Both the position numbers and the translations under genes were made by a program. This document shows, one piece after another, positions 7,976 through 15,863 of a DNA stretch of 25,314 nt. The notes under the pieces are model-generated. The model was not told where the DNA came from and ran no database searches. It saw only the letters and a list, made by a program, of their open reading frames with translations. Numbering within the stretch: the first letter of the stretch is position 1; each line of letters begins with the position of its first letter. The DNA comes from Proteobacteria bacterium ST_bin11 (GTDB lineage Bacteria > Pseudomonadota > Gammaproteobacteria > Methylococcales > Methylomonadaceae): assembly GCA_002083615.1 (NCBI GenBank), contig MSXO01000063.1, positions 216 through 25,529 on the forward strand. The letters are read 5' to 3'.

Positions 7976-8710
7976 ATGCTTACATCGAACCCTCAACCTG
8001 CCGCGCCGATTAAAAATCAAGTCAGTTGCAGCAATTGCAGTCTGGATAATATCTGTTTACCGCGCGGCCTATCGCAAGCCGAAATCAATAACATCAGCCA
8101 AGTCGTCAAAGCCCGCAAAACCTTGCAACGCGGCGATTTTATCTACCGCGAAGGCGATAACTTTCGCGGCATTTTGGCGATAAAGTCCGGCAGCGCCAAG
8201 TTGGTGGCTAACGACAGCCATGGCAACGAACATATATTGAATATTCTTTTACCCGGCGAGTTATTGGGCTTTGACGGGCTATCCGCCGAAAAGCACGGCT
8301 GTGCAGCCATTGCCTTGGAAACCATGAGCTTCTGCATACTACCGGCCGACAATATGGAAGAGTTGTTTAAAAATATGCCTAGCTTGACGCGTGAACTGTT
8401 CCGACATACCGGCCAGAAAATGCTAGAGGACAAAAATCAGCTGGTGCTGAGCAAAAGGCCGGCGGAAGAGCGTCTAGCGTATTTTTTGATCAGTTTGTCT
8501 GAGCGCCTGAAAAAACGTGGATTTTCCTCGTCTGAATTTAAGCTTTCGCTAACCCGTCAGGAAATCGGCAATCATCTGGGTCTTGCGCTGGAAACGGTCA
8601 GCAGACTGCTAAAAAGATTTCAGGACGACGAATTAATCGTAGTGCAGAACCGGTTCATCGGCATCAAAGATATTGCCGCCTTGCATAAGATGTTAGTGCC
8701 GTTGGAATAA
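7976..8710 (+). CDS. fnr: FNR-type oxygen-sensing transcription regulator
   Basis: A 244-residue CRP/FNR-family regulator. C18, C21 and C27 at the N-terminus plus C120 match the four ligands of the oxygen-labile [4Fe-4S] cluster in E. coli FNR (C20, C23, C29, C122). A cyclic-nucleotide-binding-like barrel (about 30-150) and a dimer helix follow. The winged helix has recognition residues E206, S209 and R210 in LALETVSRLLKRF, the pattern that reads TTGAT half-sites. It therefore should activate or repress genes under low oxygen. An in-frame TAG lies nine bases upstream, so this ATG is the only usable start before the cysteine cluster, although its Shine-Dalgarno is poor. It lies 62 bp after fbp on the same strand. 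Confidence 0.93.
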   Translation: MLTSNPQPAAPIKNQVSCSNCSLDNICLPRGLSQAEINNISQVVKARKTLQRGDFIYREGDNFRGILAIKSGSAKLVANDSHGNEHILNILLPGELLGFDGLSAEKHGCAAIALETMSFCILPADNMEELFKNMPSLTRELFRHTGQKMLEDKNQLVLSKRPAEERLAYFLISLSERLKKRGFSSSEFKLSLTRQEIGNHLGLALETVSRLLKRFQDDELIVVQNRFIGIKDIAALHKMLVPLE

Positions 8711-8735
8711 GGTATCAATTTTTTATACCGATACC
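8711..8735. terminator. Nested inverted repeats at the fnr/yadH convergent ends
   Basis: GGTAT (8711-8715) pairs with ATACC (8725-8729), and GGTATC (8711-8716) alternatively pairs with GATACC (8730-8735). A run of six T lies in the loop. The two genes converge with only four bases between their stops, so this may serve as a shared terminator that reaches into the yadH coding end. Confidence 0.35.
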
Positions 8736-9479
8736 CTTGTGCAGCAGTAACAAGCTGAGTGCGGTTAATAACACGATAAGTCCGCCAGTCATCGCGAAAG
8801 CCAATTCAATCGTGACGTCGCTGACCCCGATCATGCCGTAACGAAAGGCGTTAATCATGTAAAGGATAGGGTTGGCCTCGGCGATTTTCTGCCAAATCTC
8901 TGGCAACATCTCTACGGAATAGAATACTCCGCCCAGGTAGCTCAACGGCGTCAGCACAAAGTTTGGAATGATGGAGATATCGTCGAAACTATCGGCAAAC
9001 ACAGCATTGATAAAGCCCGCTAGTGCGAACAAGGTCGCGGTGAGCACAAACACGGCGAGCGCTATACCCCAATGCAGAATTGTCGTTTGAGTAAACATCA
9101 TTGAAATTCCCGCCACCACCACGCCCACTAACACCCCACGGGCAATACCGCCAAAAACATAACCGGCCAAAATTATGTAATTGGGCACTGGCGCTACCAG
9201 TAATTCTTCAATATGGCGCTGAAATTTGGTGGAGTAAAACGACGATACAACGTTGGAATAAGAATGGCTAATCACCGACATCAGAATAATGCCGGGAACA
9301 ATGTAGTCAATATAGCTGACACCGTGCACCAAACCTATACGCTTACCGATTAACTTGCCAAAGATCAGAAAATACAAGGCGGTCGTTATCGCAGGCGGCA
9401 GCAACGTCTGCGGCCAAATTCGAGAAAAACGGCGGATTTCTTTGCTTAGAATGGTGAAAAAAGCGACAGAGTAATTCAT
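8715..9479 (-). CDS. yadH: ABC-2 type exporter permease (YadH-like)
   Basis: A 254-residue inner-membrane permease with about six hydrophobic segments and an ABC-2 membrane domain. Its sequence follows the E. coli YadH pattern closely. RIWPQTLLPPAITTALYF lies near the start, then YIDYIVPGIILMSVISHSYS, the coupling segment KFQRHIEELLVAPVPNYI, and LTPLSYLGGVFYS towards the end. Its start overlaps the yadG stop by four bases, so the two form an ATPase-permease pair. The exported substrate is unknown for this family; neighbours give no hint. Confidence 0.9.
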   Translation of the reverse strand: MNYSVAFFTILSKEIRRFSRIWPQTLLPPAITTALYFLIFGKLIGKRIGLVHGVSYIDYIVPGIILMSVISHSYSNVVSSFYSTKFQRHIEELLVAPVPNYIILAGYVFGGIARGVLVGVVVAGISMMFTQTTILHWGIALAVFVLTATLFALAGFINAVFADSFDDISIIPNFVLTPLSYLGGVFYSVEMLPEIWQKIAEANPILYMINAFRYGMIGVSDVTIELAFAMTGGLIVLLTALSLLLLHKGIGIKN

Positions 9480-10381
9480 TGCACCAAATCCAAAAATAAT
9501 TGCTCAAGACGATTGGACTTGTTGCGTAGACTAAGGACCTCAATATTTTTTTCTGATAACGCCTGAAATAACCGGTTTAGACCAAGGCTTTTCGGTACAG
9601 CCACCTCCAAAACATTCGCAGTGCTCAATACAATTCCATAGCCCCTTATTGTGGGCGCAACGCTTAGCGGCTGAGCAATATCGAATACGAAATGATCGGT
9701 ATGCAGCCGACTCAGCAAGCTATTCATCGCAGATTTTTCAATGATATTACCGTTGTTGATGATGGCGATATTGCGGCATAAGCTTTCGGCTTCTTCCAGA
9801 TAATGGGTCGTCAAGATAATGGTGGTGCCCTGCTTGTTCACTTCCTGCATCATCTCCCACATCGAGCGACGGATCTCAATATCCACACCGGCGGTGGGCT
9901 CGTCGAGTATAAGTAAGCGCGGCGAATGTACCATTGCTCTGGCTATCATCAACCGCCGCTTCATCCCTCCGGATAAGCGCCGAGACACAAAATCGCGCTT
10001 ATCCCATAACTCCATTTGCCGTAGGCATTTTTCGGTGCGTAGCAAGGCTTGTTTACGTGGAATACCGTAATAACCGGCTTGGTTCATCACCACGTTCATG
10101 CTGGTCTCGAATTGATTAAAGTTTACTTCTTGCGGCACCACGCCAATACAGGTTTTCGCAGCGACGTTGTCTTTATCCAGGTCGTGACCGAAGATTCTGA
10201 CAGAGCCACTGGTTTTATTAACCAGCGAACTGATGATGCCAATCAAGGTCGATTTGCCTGCACCATTGGGGCCCAATAACGCGAAAAAATCACCGCTCTG
10301 AACGTCGAGATCAACGCCTTTGAGGGCCGCAAAGCCGTTGTTGTAAGTCTTTTTTAGGTTTTGGATAGATAAAGCAGTCAT
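9476..10381 (-). CDS. yadG: ABC exporter ATPase (YadG-like)
   Basis: The 301-residue ATPase powers the adjacent permease. It has Walker A GPNGAGKST (37-45), a Q-loop near VVPQEVNF, signature LSGGM (136-140), Walker B with LLILDEPTAG (156-165) and H-loop H193. Length and order match the E. coli YadG class, with a C-terminal extension of about 80 residues after the nucleotide-binding domain. The Shine-Dalgarno before ATG 10381 is poor. Its 5' end overlaps the predicted promoter region of the divergent ppx gene, so the two units probably share a regulatory region. Substrate unknown. Confidence 0.92.
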   Translation of the reverse strand: MTALSIQNLKKTYNNGFAALKGVDLDVQSGDFFALLGPNGAGKSTLIGIISSLVNKTSGSVRIFGHDLDKDNVAAKTCIGVVPQEVNFNQFETSMNVVMNQAGYYGIPRKQALLRTEKCLRQMELWDKRDFVSRRLSGGMKRRLMIARAMVHSPRLLILDEPTAGVDIEIRRSMWEMMQEVNKQGTTIILTTHYLEEAESLCRNIAIINNGNIIEKSAMNSLLSRLHTDHFVFDIAQPLSVAPTIRGYGIVLSTANVLEVAVPKSLGLNRLFQALSEKNIEVLSLRNKSNRLEQLFLDLVQ

Positions 10382-10388
10382 GCTCTGA

Positions 10389-10397
10389 TGCTATAAT
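10389..10397 (+). promoter_or_regulatory. Extended -10 promoter for ppx
   Basis: TGCTATAAT is a perfect extended -10 element on the plus strand. No good -35 is seen at 17 bp. Transcription would begin near 10404 and give a leader of about 95 bases before the TTG start of ppx. Confidence 0.5.
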
Positions 10398-10428
10398 GTC
10401 GCGGAAAGAAATTGAGACGAAATTGAAA

Positions 10429-10470
10429 AATTCGCCAATAAAGCTTTCCGATTCTATCAGAATTCGCCAA
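10429..10470 (+). repeat. Direct repeat AATTCGCCAA in ppx leader
   Basis: The 10-mer AATTCGCCAA occurs at 10429-10438 and again at 10461-10470, start-to-start spacing 32 bp, about three helical turns. Both copies sit in the predicted ppx leader. They could be a paired regulator site or chance. Confidence 0.3.
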
Positions 10471-10499
10471 CGTTAAGCAGCCTGAACAGGAATAGACTC

Positions 10500-12002
10500 T
10501 TGCCACATCAAATACCGACCAGTGTTGCTGCCGTCGATCTTGGGTCCAACAGTTTTCACATGATTATATGCAGCTTGCATAATGGCAAACTGCAGACCAT
10601 TGACCGCTTGAAGGAAATGGTGAGACTGGCTGCCGGACTGGATCAACATAAAAATCTAGATCAGATCACTCAGGAGAGAGCCCTAGCCTGCCTGGAACGC
10701 TTTGGTCAGCGTATTCGGGATTTCGCACCCAATAGTGTCGCGATAGTCGGCACCAATACCCTGCGCATTGCCAGGAACTCTCAACAGTTCATCAACAAGG
10801 CCGAAAAAGCCTTGGGGCACCCGATTCATATTATTTCCGGTATAGAGGAAGCTAGGCTGATATACCAGGGAGTGGCTCATAATCTTGGCAGCAATGCCAA
10901 CAACCGCTTCGTTATGGACATTGGCGGCAGTAGTACTGAGTACATTATCGGACGGGATGACATTGCCCATACCAAAGAAAGCCTGAATATGGGTTGCGTT
11001 ACCGTCAGCCAGAACTTCTTTAAAAACGGCGATCTGAGCAAAAAAGCTTTCCGTAAAGCAATGCTGTTCGCCGAACAACATCTGGAACCGTTCCAAAATA
11101 CGTTCAACTCTAAAAATTGGGACGAAGCGATCGGAGCGTCCGGCAGCCTGAAAGCTGTCAGCAATGTGCTACAAACCATGGGTTGGAGCAATAACGGTAT
11201 TACTAACGACGGCCTAGAGCTGTTGGTTGCCCACCTAATGAAGTGGAACCGAATCGATGAGATCAGCTTTCCAGCCTTGAGTATAGAACGACGACCGGTG
11301 TTTATCGGCGCTGTGGCGATAGTCTACGCCACTTTCAAAACGCTTAATATCCAGCAGATGACGGTTTCGGATGGCGCGCTGCGCGAAGGTTTGGTGCAGG
11401 ACCTGCTGGACAGAATTTATGACGATGATATCCGTTCGCAAACCAGTCAAACCATAGCGGCGCGTTACCATACCGACACCGCCCACAACGGACAACTCAA
11501 AGACACCTTGCGTTATATCGTTAAGCAATTGGAGACTCACCCTTGTTTTAAGGACAATCCAGCCAGCCTGCAGTTTTTGGAATGGGCTGCGGAACTGCAT
11601 GAGATTGGTTTTGAGATTGCCCATAGCCAATACCACAAACATAGCGCTTATATTATCGAAAATGGCGATTTGGCAGGTTTTTCCAAACAAGATCAGCTGT
11701 TGCTGTCTAAGTTGGTGCGTAGTCATCGCAAAAAGCTCAATTTAAGCCGATTTGAGGATTTACCATCTCCTTGGCGTCAGCACGCCCCGATTATGGCTGT
11801 TGTGTTTAGGCTTGCTGCCCTACTGCATCGGAATCGCACTAGCAAGCGTGCGGATTTTAGTATCACGATCAATCGCCACGATATAAAAATCGATTTCCCG
11901 GAGAATTGGCTGGAGCAAGCGCCGTTGACACATGCCGATCTGAAGCAAGAAATGTATTACCTTAAGGAGGCCCGTTTTAATCTGGTCTTCGACAAATGCT
12001 GA
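10500..12002 (+). CDS. ppx: Exopolyphosphatase / pppGpp phosphatase (Ppx/GppA family)
   Basis: Enzymes of this family remove terminal phosphate from polyphosphate (Ppx) or convert pppGpp to ppGpp (GppA). The 500-residue protein has the ASKHA-fold N-terminus with AAVDLGSNSFHM (about 9-20), an IISGIEEARLIYQG segment and DIGGSSTEY. A C-terminal HD-like helical domain with HEIGFEIAHSQYHKHSAYII completes it, as in long proteobacterial members. The start is TTG at 10500. No in-frame ATG exists before the first conserved motif, and AGGA sits eight bases upstream. Sequence alone does not separate Ppx from GppA. The stop overlaps the next gene by seven bases. Confidence 0.92.
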   Translation: MPHQIPTSVAAVDLGSNSFHMIICSLHNGKLQTIDRLKEMVRLAAGLDQHKNLDQITQERALACLERFGQRIRDFAPNSVAIVGTNTLRIARNSQQFINKAEKALGHPIHIISGIEEARLIYQGVAHNLGSNANNRFVMDIGGSSTEYIIGRDDIAHTKESLNMGCVTVSQNFFKNGDLSKKAFRKAMLFAEQHLEPFQNTFNSKNWDEAIGASGSLKAVSNVLQTMGWSNNGITNDGLELLVAHLMKWNRIDEISFPALSIERRPVFIGAVAIVYATFKTLNIQQMTVSDGALREGLVQDLLDRIYDDDIRSQTSQTIAARYHTDTAHNGQLKDTLRYIVKQLETHPCFKDNPASLQFLEWAAELHEIGFEIAHSQYHKHSAYIIENGDLAGFSKQDQLLLSKLVRSHRKKLNLSRFEDLPSPWRQHAPIMAVVFRLAALLHRNRTSKRADFSITINRHDIKIDFPENWLEQAPLTHADLKQEMYYLKEARFNLVFDKC

Positions 12003-13240
12003 AATTTCTATTTTACGCCCTACTGTCTCTGGCAATATTAGTAGTAGGGTTGCTGTTTTTCGCAATCGATGACACGCCTTTGTTAAAAGTCCATCATGGC
12101 CTAAACCGCGAAGATATCCAGCGCGCGAAGCAGTTATTGCATGTATTACCGGACGAACGTGGCCAACTTAAAACAGTTAGTCTGGACCAAAATGACTTGA
12201 ATATTGCAGTGAGTTATTTACTGAACCATTTCGCAGAAAATACGACTCAAATTCAGATTGTTAATGACAGATTAATTGTTCAGATAGCGGTATTTGTACC
12301 CAAAAGCCCTTGGGGGCGATACCTGGATTTTAGTTTCAATCTGCGGCAGACAAACGATACCATTGTTTTAAAGTCCTTAAAAATTGGGGAAATATCCATT
12401 CCCGATCCGGCTGCTAATTTCCTGATCCCCGCTTTAATACATAACTCACCGCTTGAGCAGCATTGGCAAGTCCTAAGCCAATACGTCAAGAACGTGCGAA
12501 TTAGTCCACACGCTTTGGAAATTAGCTACCTCGGATCTATAGTGGACGCGGCAAAACAATTGGCTATTCAAAAGCACCGTGATTACCCTAATTTGCATCG
12601 CTATCAACAGCAAATTAACGAAATTGTGAGTCAGCATGACCCAGACTGGCGCGTATCGATAACGGATTTGCTGCAACCTTTATTTCTAACCGCATATGAA
12701 CAAACCTTGGCAGAGGACGCTATCCAAGAGAATCGCGCAATCATTATTGCGGTCGGCAGTTACATTTATAAGCACGACTTACGCCGCTATCTGCCTCTTG
12801 GTTTGGTCTACAGCAAAGAATATCCCGTATTTGCATACAAACGCATAGATATCCCTCAGCATTTTATCGCTTCGGCATTGCTGGCAATAATAGATTCCTC
12901 TTTACTAGGTGAGCAAATCGGCATAGATAAAGAGTTGGGGGATGCGCAAAAAGGCAGTGGTTTCAGCTTCATTGATCTGGCGGCTGATCGAACGGGAACC
13001 AGATTCGGTCAAATTGCGATAGCATCAGTTAAGGAAGCCAGAGAATTACAGAGAATAATGTCTAGCACTAAGGATTATTCGTCTGTTATCCCAGAGTTAC
13101 AAGATTTGCCCGAAAACATGGACGAAAAAACGTTCGCCAGTAAATTTAAATCTGTCGAAAGCCCCGCATACAACGAACTAATCCAAGAAATCGATGCAAG
13201 GATTATAGCCTTGCCGCTTTATCAAATTACAGGCTCTTAA
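11996..13240 (+). CDS. Membrane-anchored protein of unknown function
   Basis: I do not recognise a named family. The 414-residue product has one N-terminal membrane helix (about residues 4-24) and no cleavage motif, so the rest probably lies in the periplasm. A segment LDQNDLNIAVSYLLNHF near residue 65 resembles one I recall from other proteobacterial hypothetical proteins. The middle is mixed strand and helix with few cysteines; the C-terminus is charged and helical. The ATG lies seven bases inside the end of ppx, with little Shine-Dalgarno, so translation is probably coupled to ppx. That coupling suggests, but does not prove, a link with polyphosphate or envelope stress physiology. Confidence 0.75.
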   Translation: MLKFLFYALLSLAILVVGLLFFAIDDTPLLKVHHGLNREDIQRAKQLLHVLPDERGQLKTVSLDQNDLNIAVSYLLNHFAENTTQIQIVNDRLIVQIAVFVPKSPWGRYLDFSFNLRQTNDTIVLKSLKIGEISIPDPAANFLIPALIHNSPLEQHWQVLSQYVKNVRISPHALEISYLGSIVDAAKQLAIQKHRDYPNLHRYQQQINEIVSQHDPDWRVSITDLLQPLFLTAYEQTLAEDAIQENRAIIIAVGSYIYKHDLRRYLPLGLVYSKEYPVFAYKRIDIPQHFIASALLAIIDSSLLGEQIGIDKELGDAQKGSGFSFIDLAADRTGTRFGQIAIASVKEARELQRIMSSTKDYSSVIPELQDLPENMDEKTFASKFKSVESPAYNELIQEIDARIIALPLYQITGS

Positions 13241-13299
13241 CCAGCCAGCAACCAAACCAGATATGACAAAGTCACATTACTCTGGTTTGTTACTGGTTA
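13238..13299. terminator. Long inverted repeat between convergent genes
   Basis: TAACCAG...AAACCAGA (13238-13261) pairs with TCTGGTTTG...CTGGTTA (13281-13299), with a small internal asymmetry. TGAC-AAA-GTCA forms a second small hairpin in the loop. It lies between the unknown ppx-linked gene and rpoS, which converge, and the left arm includes the upstream gene's stop codon. It probably acts as a bidirectional 3' end; no strong U-tract is present. Confidence 0.55.
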
Positions 13300-13307
13300 G
13301 TCTTATC

Positions 13308-14288
13308 CTAGCTAAAAATTGATTCGAACGAATAGCCGCTACTTTCAAGTATCTCTTTGAGACGCTTCAAGCCGTCCATTTGGATCTGCCTTACTCTTTC
13401 ACGCGTTACACCCAATTCAAGAGCCACCTGCTCCAAGGTTGCATTCTCGAAGCCGCATAGACCGTATCTGCGACAGATAACTTCACGCTGCTTCTCTGCA
13501 AGCTGATAGACCCAGTAAGTGACATTGTTTTGGATGAAATCATCTTGCAGAATTTCAGCGGGATTACGGCTTTCTTCTTCGGAAATTGTTTCAAGTAGCG
13601 GTTTGTCAAAATCCTTACCGAAAGAGACATCAACAGATGTGACCCGCTCGTTAAGTTTGAGCATTTTACTTACTGTTTTAGCGGGCTTATCCAAATGCCG
13701 AGCGATCTCGTCAACAGTTGGTTCATGATCAAGCTGTTGAGCTAAATTTCGCTGGGCCTTCAAATAGATGTTCATTTCCTTAACAATATGAATCGGCAGC
13801 CGGATTGTTCGAGTTTGGTTCATGATGGCGCGCTCTATGGTCTGCCTGATCCACCAGGTAGCATAAGTAGAAAATCTAAAGCCACGGTCCGGATCGAATT
13901 TTTCAACCGCTCTAATTAATCCTAAATTACCTTCTTCGATTAAATCCAACAAAGGTAGGCCGCGGTTTAAATAACGCCTGGAAATTTTCACTACCAAACG
14001 TAAATTGCTTTCAATCATGATCTTTCGGGCCTGAGGATCACCTTGCTGAGTTCGCCTGCCGTAAATTTTTTCTTCATCAGCAGTTAAAAGTTGGGATTTA
14101 CTAAGTTCATTCAGATAGGCTCGCGTGGCATCGAAAGTACTTTCGTTTTGCGATTCGTTACTTTCAATCTCAGTCAGTTTAAACGTCTCATTCGGATCGA
14201 TCTCGACAACTTCATCATCGACATCATCAAAAGAAATGAAATCTGGAATATCCATATCTTTACTTACATCTATCGCTTCTTCCATCAT
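13308..14288 (-). CDS. rpoS: RNA polymerase sigma factor RpoS
   Basis: The 326-residue sigma-70-type factor has the stationary-phase RpoS layout without the long region 1.1 of RpoD. An acidic N-terminus (1-50) precedes region 1.2 (ATRAYLNELSKSQLLT). Region 2 has YLNRGLPLLDLIEEGNLGLI and FRFSTYATWWIRQTIERAI. Region 3 contains IRLPIHIVKEMN, and region 4.2 has LEQVALELGVTRERVRQIQ. Two ATGs stand in tandem (14288 and 14285); GGGAG lies seven bases before the first. RpoS directs general stress and stationary-phase genes. The usual upstream neighbour nlpD is absent; instead a long AT-rich gap precedes the gene. Confidence 0.93.
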   Translation of the reverse strand: MMEEAIDVSKDMDIPDFISFDDVDDEVVEIDPNETFKLTEIESNESQNESTFDATRAYLNELSKSQLLTADEEKIYGRRTQQGDPQARKIMIESNLRLVVKISRRYLNRGLPLLDLIEEGNLGLIRAVEKFDPDRGFRFSTYATWWIRQTIERAIMNQTRTIRLPIHIVKEMNIYLKAQRNLAQQLDHEPTVDEIARHLDKPAKTVSKMLKLNERVTSVDVSFGKDFDKPLLETISEEESRNPAEILQDDFIQNNVTYWVYQLAEKQREVICRRYGLCGFENATLEQVALELGVTRERVRQIQMDGLKRLKEILESSGYSFESIFS

Positions 14289-14355
14289 GATTAATCTCCC
14301 AGGTATTTTGGCTTGCTGAATCGTTTATTTTTATTGGTAAGTGTTTCGACCGATA

Positions 14356-14385
14356 ATTATTAGTCCGTTAAATTATTAAACGTCA
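14356..14385 (-). promoter_or_regulatory. Candidate rpoS promoter
   Basis: On the minus strand TTGACG (14385-14380, five of six to the -35 consensus) is followed after 18-19 bases by TAATAAT (14362-14356), which contains AATAAT (five of six). Transcription would begin near 14349, giving a leader of about 60 bases before the rpoS ATG. Confidence 0.45.
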
Positions 14386-14696
14386 AAAAGATTAAATTCC
14401 GACCACGGAGCCCCAGTTGCACACTGAGAAAACCAACTCAGTCATTAGAATAATCTTAACGACATGGTGCCTCTTCCTTTTAATTTCCGATCTAATCAAG
14501 TTGAGGACACAAACCTTAGCGGCGATTGCCAGTATAACTTTAAAAGATTTATCTTATAAATTGAATTTGCTCATATTTTTGTGGTCCACATCTCTTTTTT
14601 GAGTTTTATTCAGAATACCCCGCCCAACCCTTTGAATGACTAAAATTCGCAAAATCAGCTAAAATCTGAACTACCTCTAAGTTATGAAAATAAGAA

Positions 14697-14712
14697 AGTG
14701 ATGCGCATCACA
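14697..14712. promoter_or_regulatory. CRP-like palindrome AGTGA-N6-TCACA
   Basis: GTGATGCGCATCAC is a perfect 14-bp palindrome. Extended by one base each side it matches the CRP/Vfr consensus TGTGA-N6-TCACA at nine of ten defined positions. It lies about 410 bp upstream of rpoS and 57 bp past the J-domain gene stop. A CRP-family regulator binding here is inferred; no crp gene is in the window, and the local fnr product should prefer TTGAT half-sites instead. Confidence 0.45.
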
Positions 14713-14768
14713 TATATATAAATAACTTAAAATATGAAATTCTAAGTGGAATTTTCTCGCCATTTTTT

Positions 14769-15260
14769 TCAACGGCCCAACAAAATTTTTTTTGCTTGAT
14801 TAATTTGAGCGGCCAAATAATCTGAACCGCCTTTATCAGGATGAAAGCGCGAAATAAGTTTACGGTGCGCTTGAATTATTTCTTCTTCCGTCGCTCCGGC
14901 GCTAAGTCCCAATATGCCGAGGGCTTCCGCTTTTGACATGGTTGTATGTCGAGAAGGGACAGAACCAGACTTAGGATCTCGCGCATTACCCTGTTTGAAC
15001 CGTAACCAAATGCTATGAAGCTGAGGGGCGTATCTTATTATGACGGGCATTGAACGGACTAAGGATGCAAAGAATACACCGAATAAGGCGAGTAGAGCGC
15101 TAAGTTTTCCACTTAGCATTGCTATGATAAAAATCAGTGCTACGGCAGCCCAGGCTAGCTGTTTAACTCGTCTCCTGCGCAATTCCACTGGGGCTTTTAT
15201 AAACCAGGGCAGCATTAAAATTGCCAATATCACAACCAACAACGTCACGACACGAATCAC
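14769..15260 (-). CDS. Membrane-anchored J-domain protein
   Basis: The 163-residue protein has two N-terminal hydrophobic segments (about 3-20 and 35-66). A basic linker follows, then a C-terminal J-domain (about 108-163) with the HPD motif at 140-142 in RFHPDKGG. It lacks the Gly/Phe and zinc-finger regions of DnaJ, so it is a class III J-protein, similar in layout to Tim14/Pam18-like bacterial proteins. It should stimulate a DnaK-type Hsp70 at the inner membrane. The start is GTG at 15260, with GGAG five bases upstream in the minus direction. It is divergent from mobB. Its client is unknown. Confidence 0.8.
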   Translation of the reverse strand: MIRVVTLLVVILAILMLPWFIKAPVELRRRRVKQLAWAAVALIFIIAMLSGKLSALLALFGVFFASLVRSMPVIIRYAPQLHSIWLRFKQGNARDPKSGSVPSRHTTMSKAEALGILGLSAGATEEEIIQAHRKLISRFHPDKGGSDYLAAQINQAKKILLGR

Positions 15261-15338
15261 TAACTCTCCAAACGACTTACCCAGTGGGCTTCATAATAAC
15301 TTAGAATACAGACAGTTTGACACAAGTAAAGGCAGTCT

Positions 15339-15863
15339 ATGTTCAGCCCAGCAGTCCTCGGTTTCGCGGCAGCCAGCGGTACCGGTAAAACCAGTTTACT
15401 GACAAAAATTATCCCGCTACTGAAAGCCCATAACCTGCAAATCGGGGTAATTAAGCACAGTCATCACGATTTCGAGATTGACCAATCCGACAAAGACAGT
15501 TTCCGGCTGCGGGAAGCCGGTGCCACTCCTGTCATGCTGGTCTCTCGATATCGGCGTGCGATAATCAGCGAGCTGCCCGCAGTTTTAGACATTTCACTGG
15601 CTGAGCAAATTGCTGCGTTTCCGAAAGCCGGACTTGACTTGATATTAGTAGAAGGATTCAGACATGAGCCCTACCCTAAGATAGAGCTATGCAGACCTAG
15701 TCTGGGTAAGCCCTTGCTTTATACTGAAGATCCTTCGATTATCGCTATAGCGAGCGACGAACCGTTATCAACACCGCCAAATTTGCCAAGCTTGGACCTA
15801 AACGACCCGCAATCCATAGCCAAATTCATTATTGAAATCTTCTTGGAGCGCGAACGTGACTGA
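15339..15863 (+). CDS. mobB: Molybdopterin-guanine dinucleotide biosynthesis protein MobB
   Basis: MobB is a GTP-binding P-loop protein that assists MobA in attaching GMP to molybdopterin. The 174-residue protein has the P-loop ASGTGKTS (12-19) and the family hallmark VIKHSHHDFEID near residue 40. Next come a DSFRLREAGA segment and LILVEGFRHEPYPKIEL. Length matches the family. AAAGG lies six bases before the ATG. It overlaps moeA by eight bases, forming a molybdenum-cofactor pair. Confidence 0.93.
   Translation: MFSPAVLGFAAASGTGKTSLLTKIIPLLKAHNLQIGVIKHSHHDFEIDQSDKDSFRLREAGATPVMLVSRYRRAIISELPAVLDISLAEQIAAFPKAGLDLILVEGFRHEPYPKIELCRPSLGKPLLYTEDPSIIAIASDEPLSTPPNLPSLDLNDPQSIAKFIIEIFLERERD

Larger units (their letters stand above)
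14289..14768. other. 480-bp AT-rich intergenic region upstream of rpoS
   Basis: No convincing gene is present. It holds a candidate rpoS promoter (14356-14385). A hairpin with ACTGAG/CTCAGT arms and an 8-base loop lies near 14423-14442. A perfect 14-bp palindrome sits at 14698-14711, and a hairpin-like GAAATTC/GAATTTTC pair lies near 14735-14757, just past the J-domain gene stop. A 61-codon frame at 14417-14602 on the plus strand lacks a good ribosome site. The gap could host long 5' leader control of rpoS or a small RNA. Confidence 0.5.

Noticed and set aside
14417..14602. 61-codon plus-strand frame in the rpoS upstream gap
   Set aside because: It lacks a Shine-Dalgarno site and any recognisable feature, and lies in AT-rich DNA where such frames arise by chance.
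15832..15855. TTG start for moeA at 15832
   Set aside because: GTG 15856 has GGAG at the right distance, and the extra residues are not conserved MoeA sequence.
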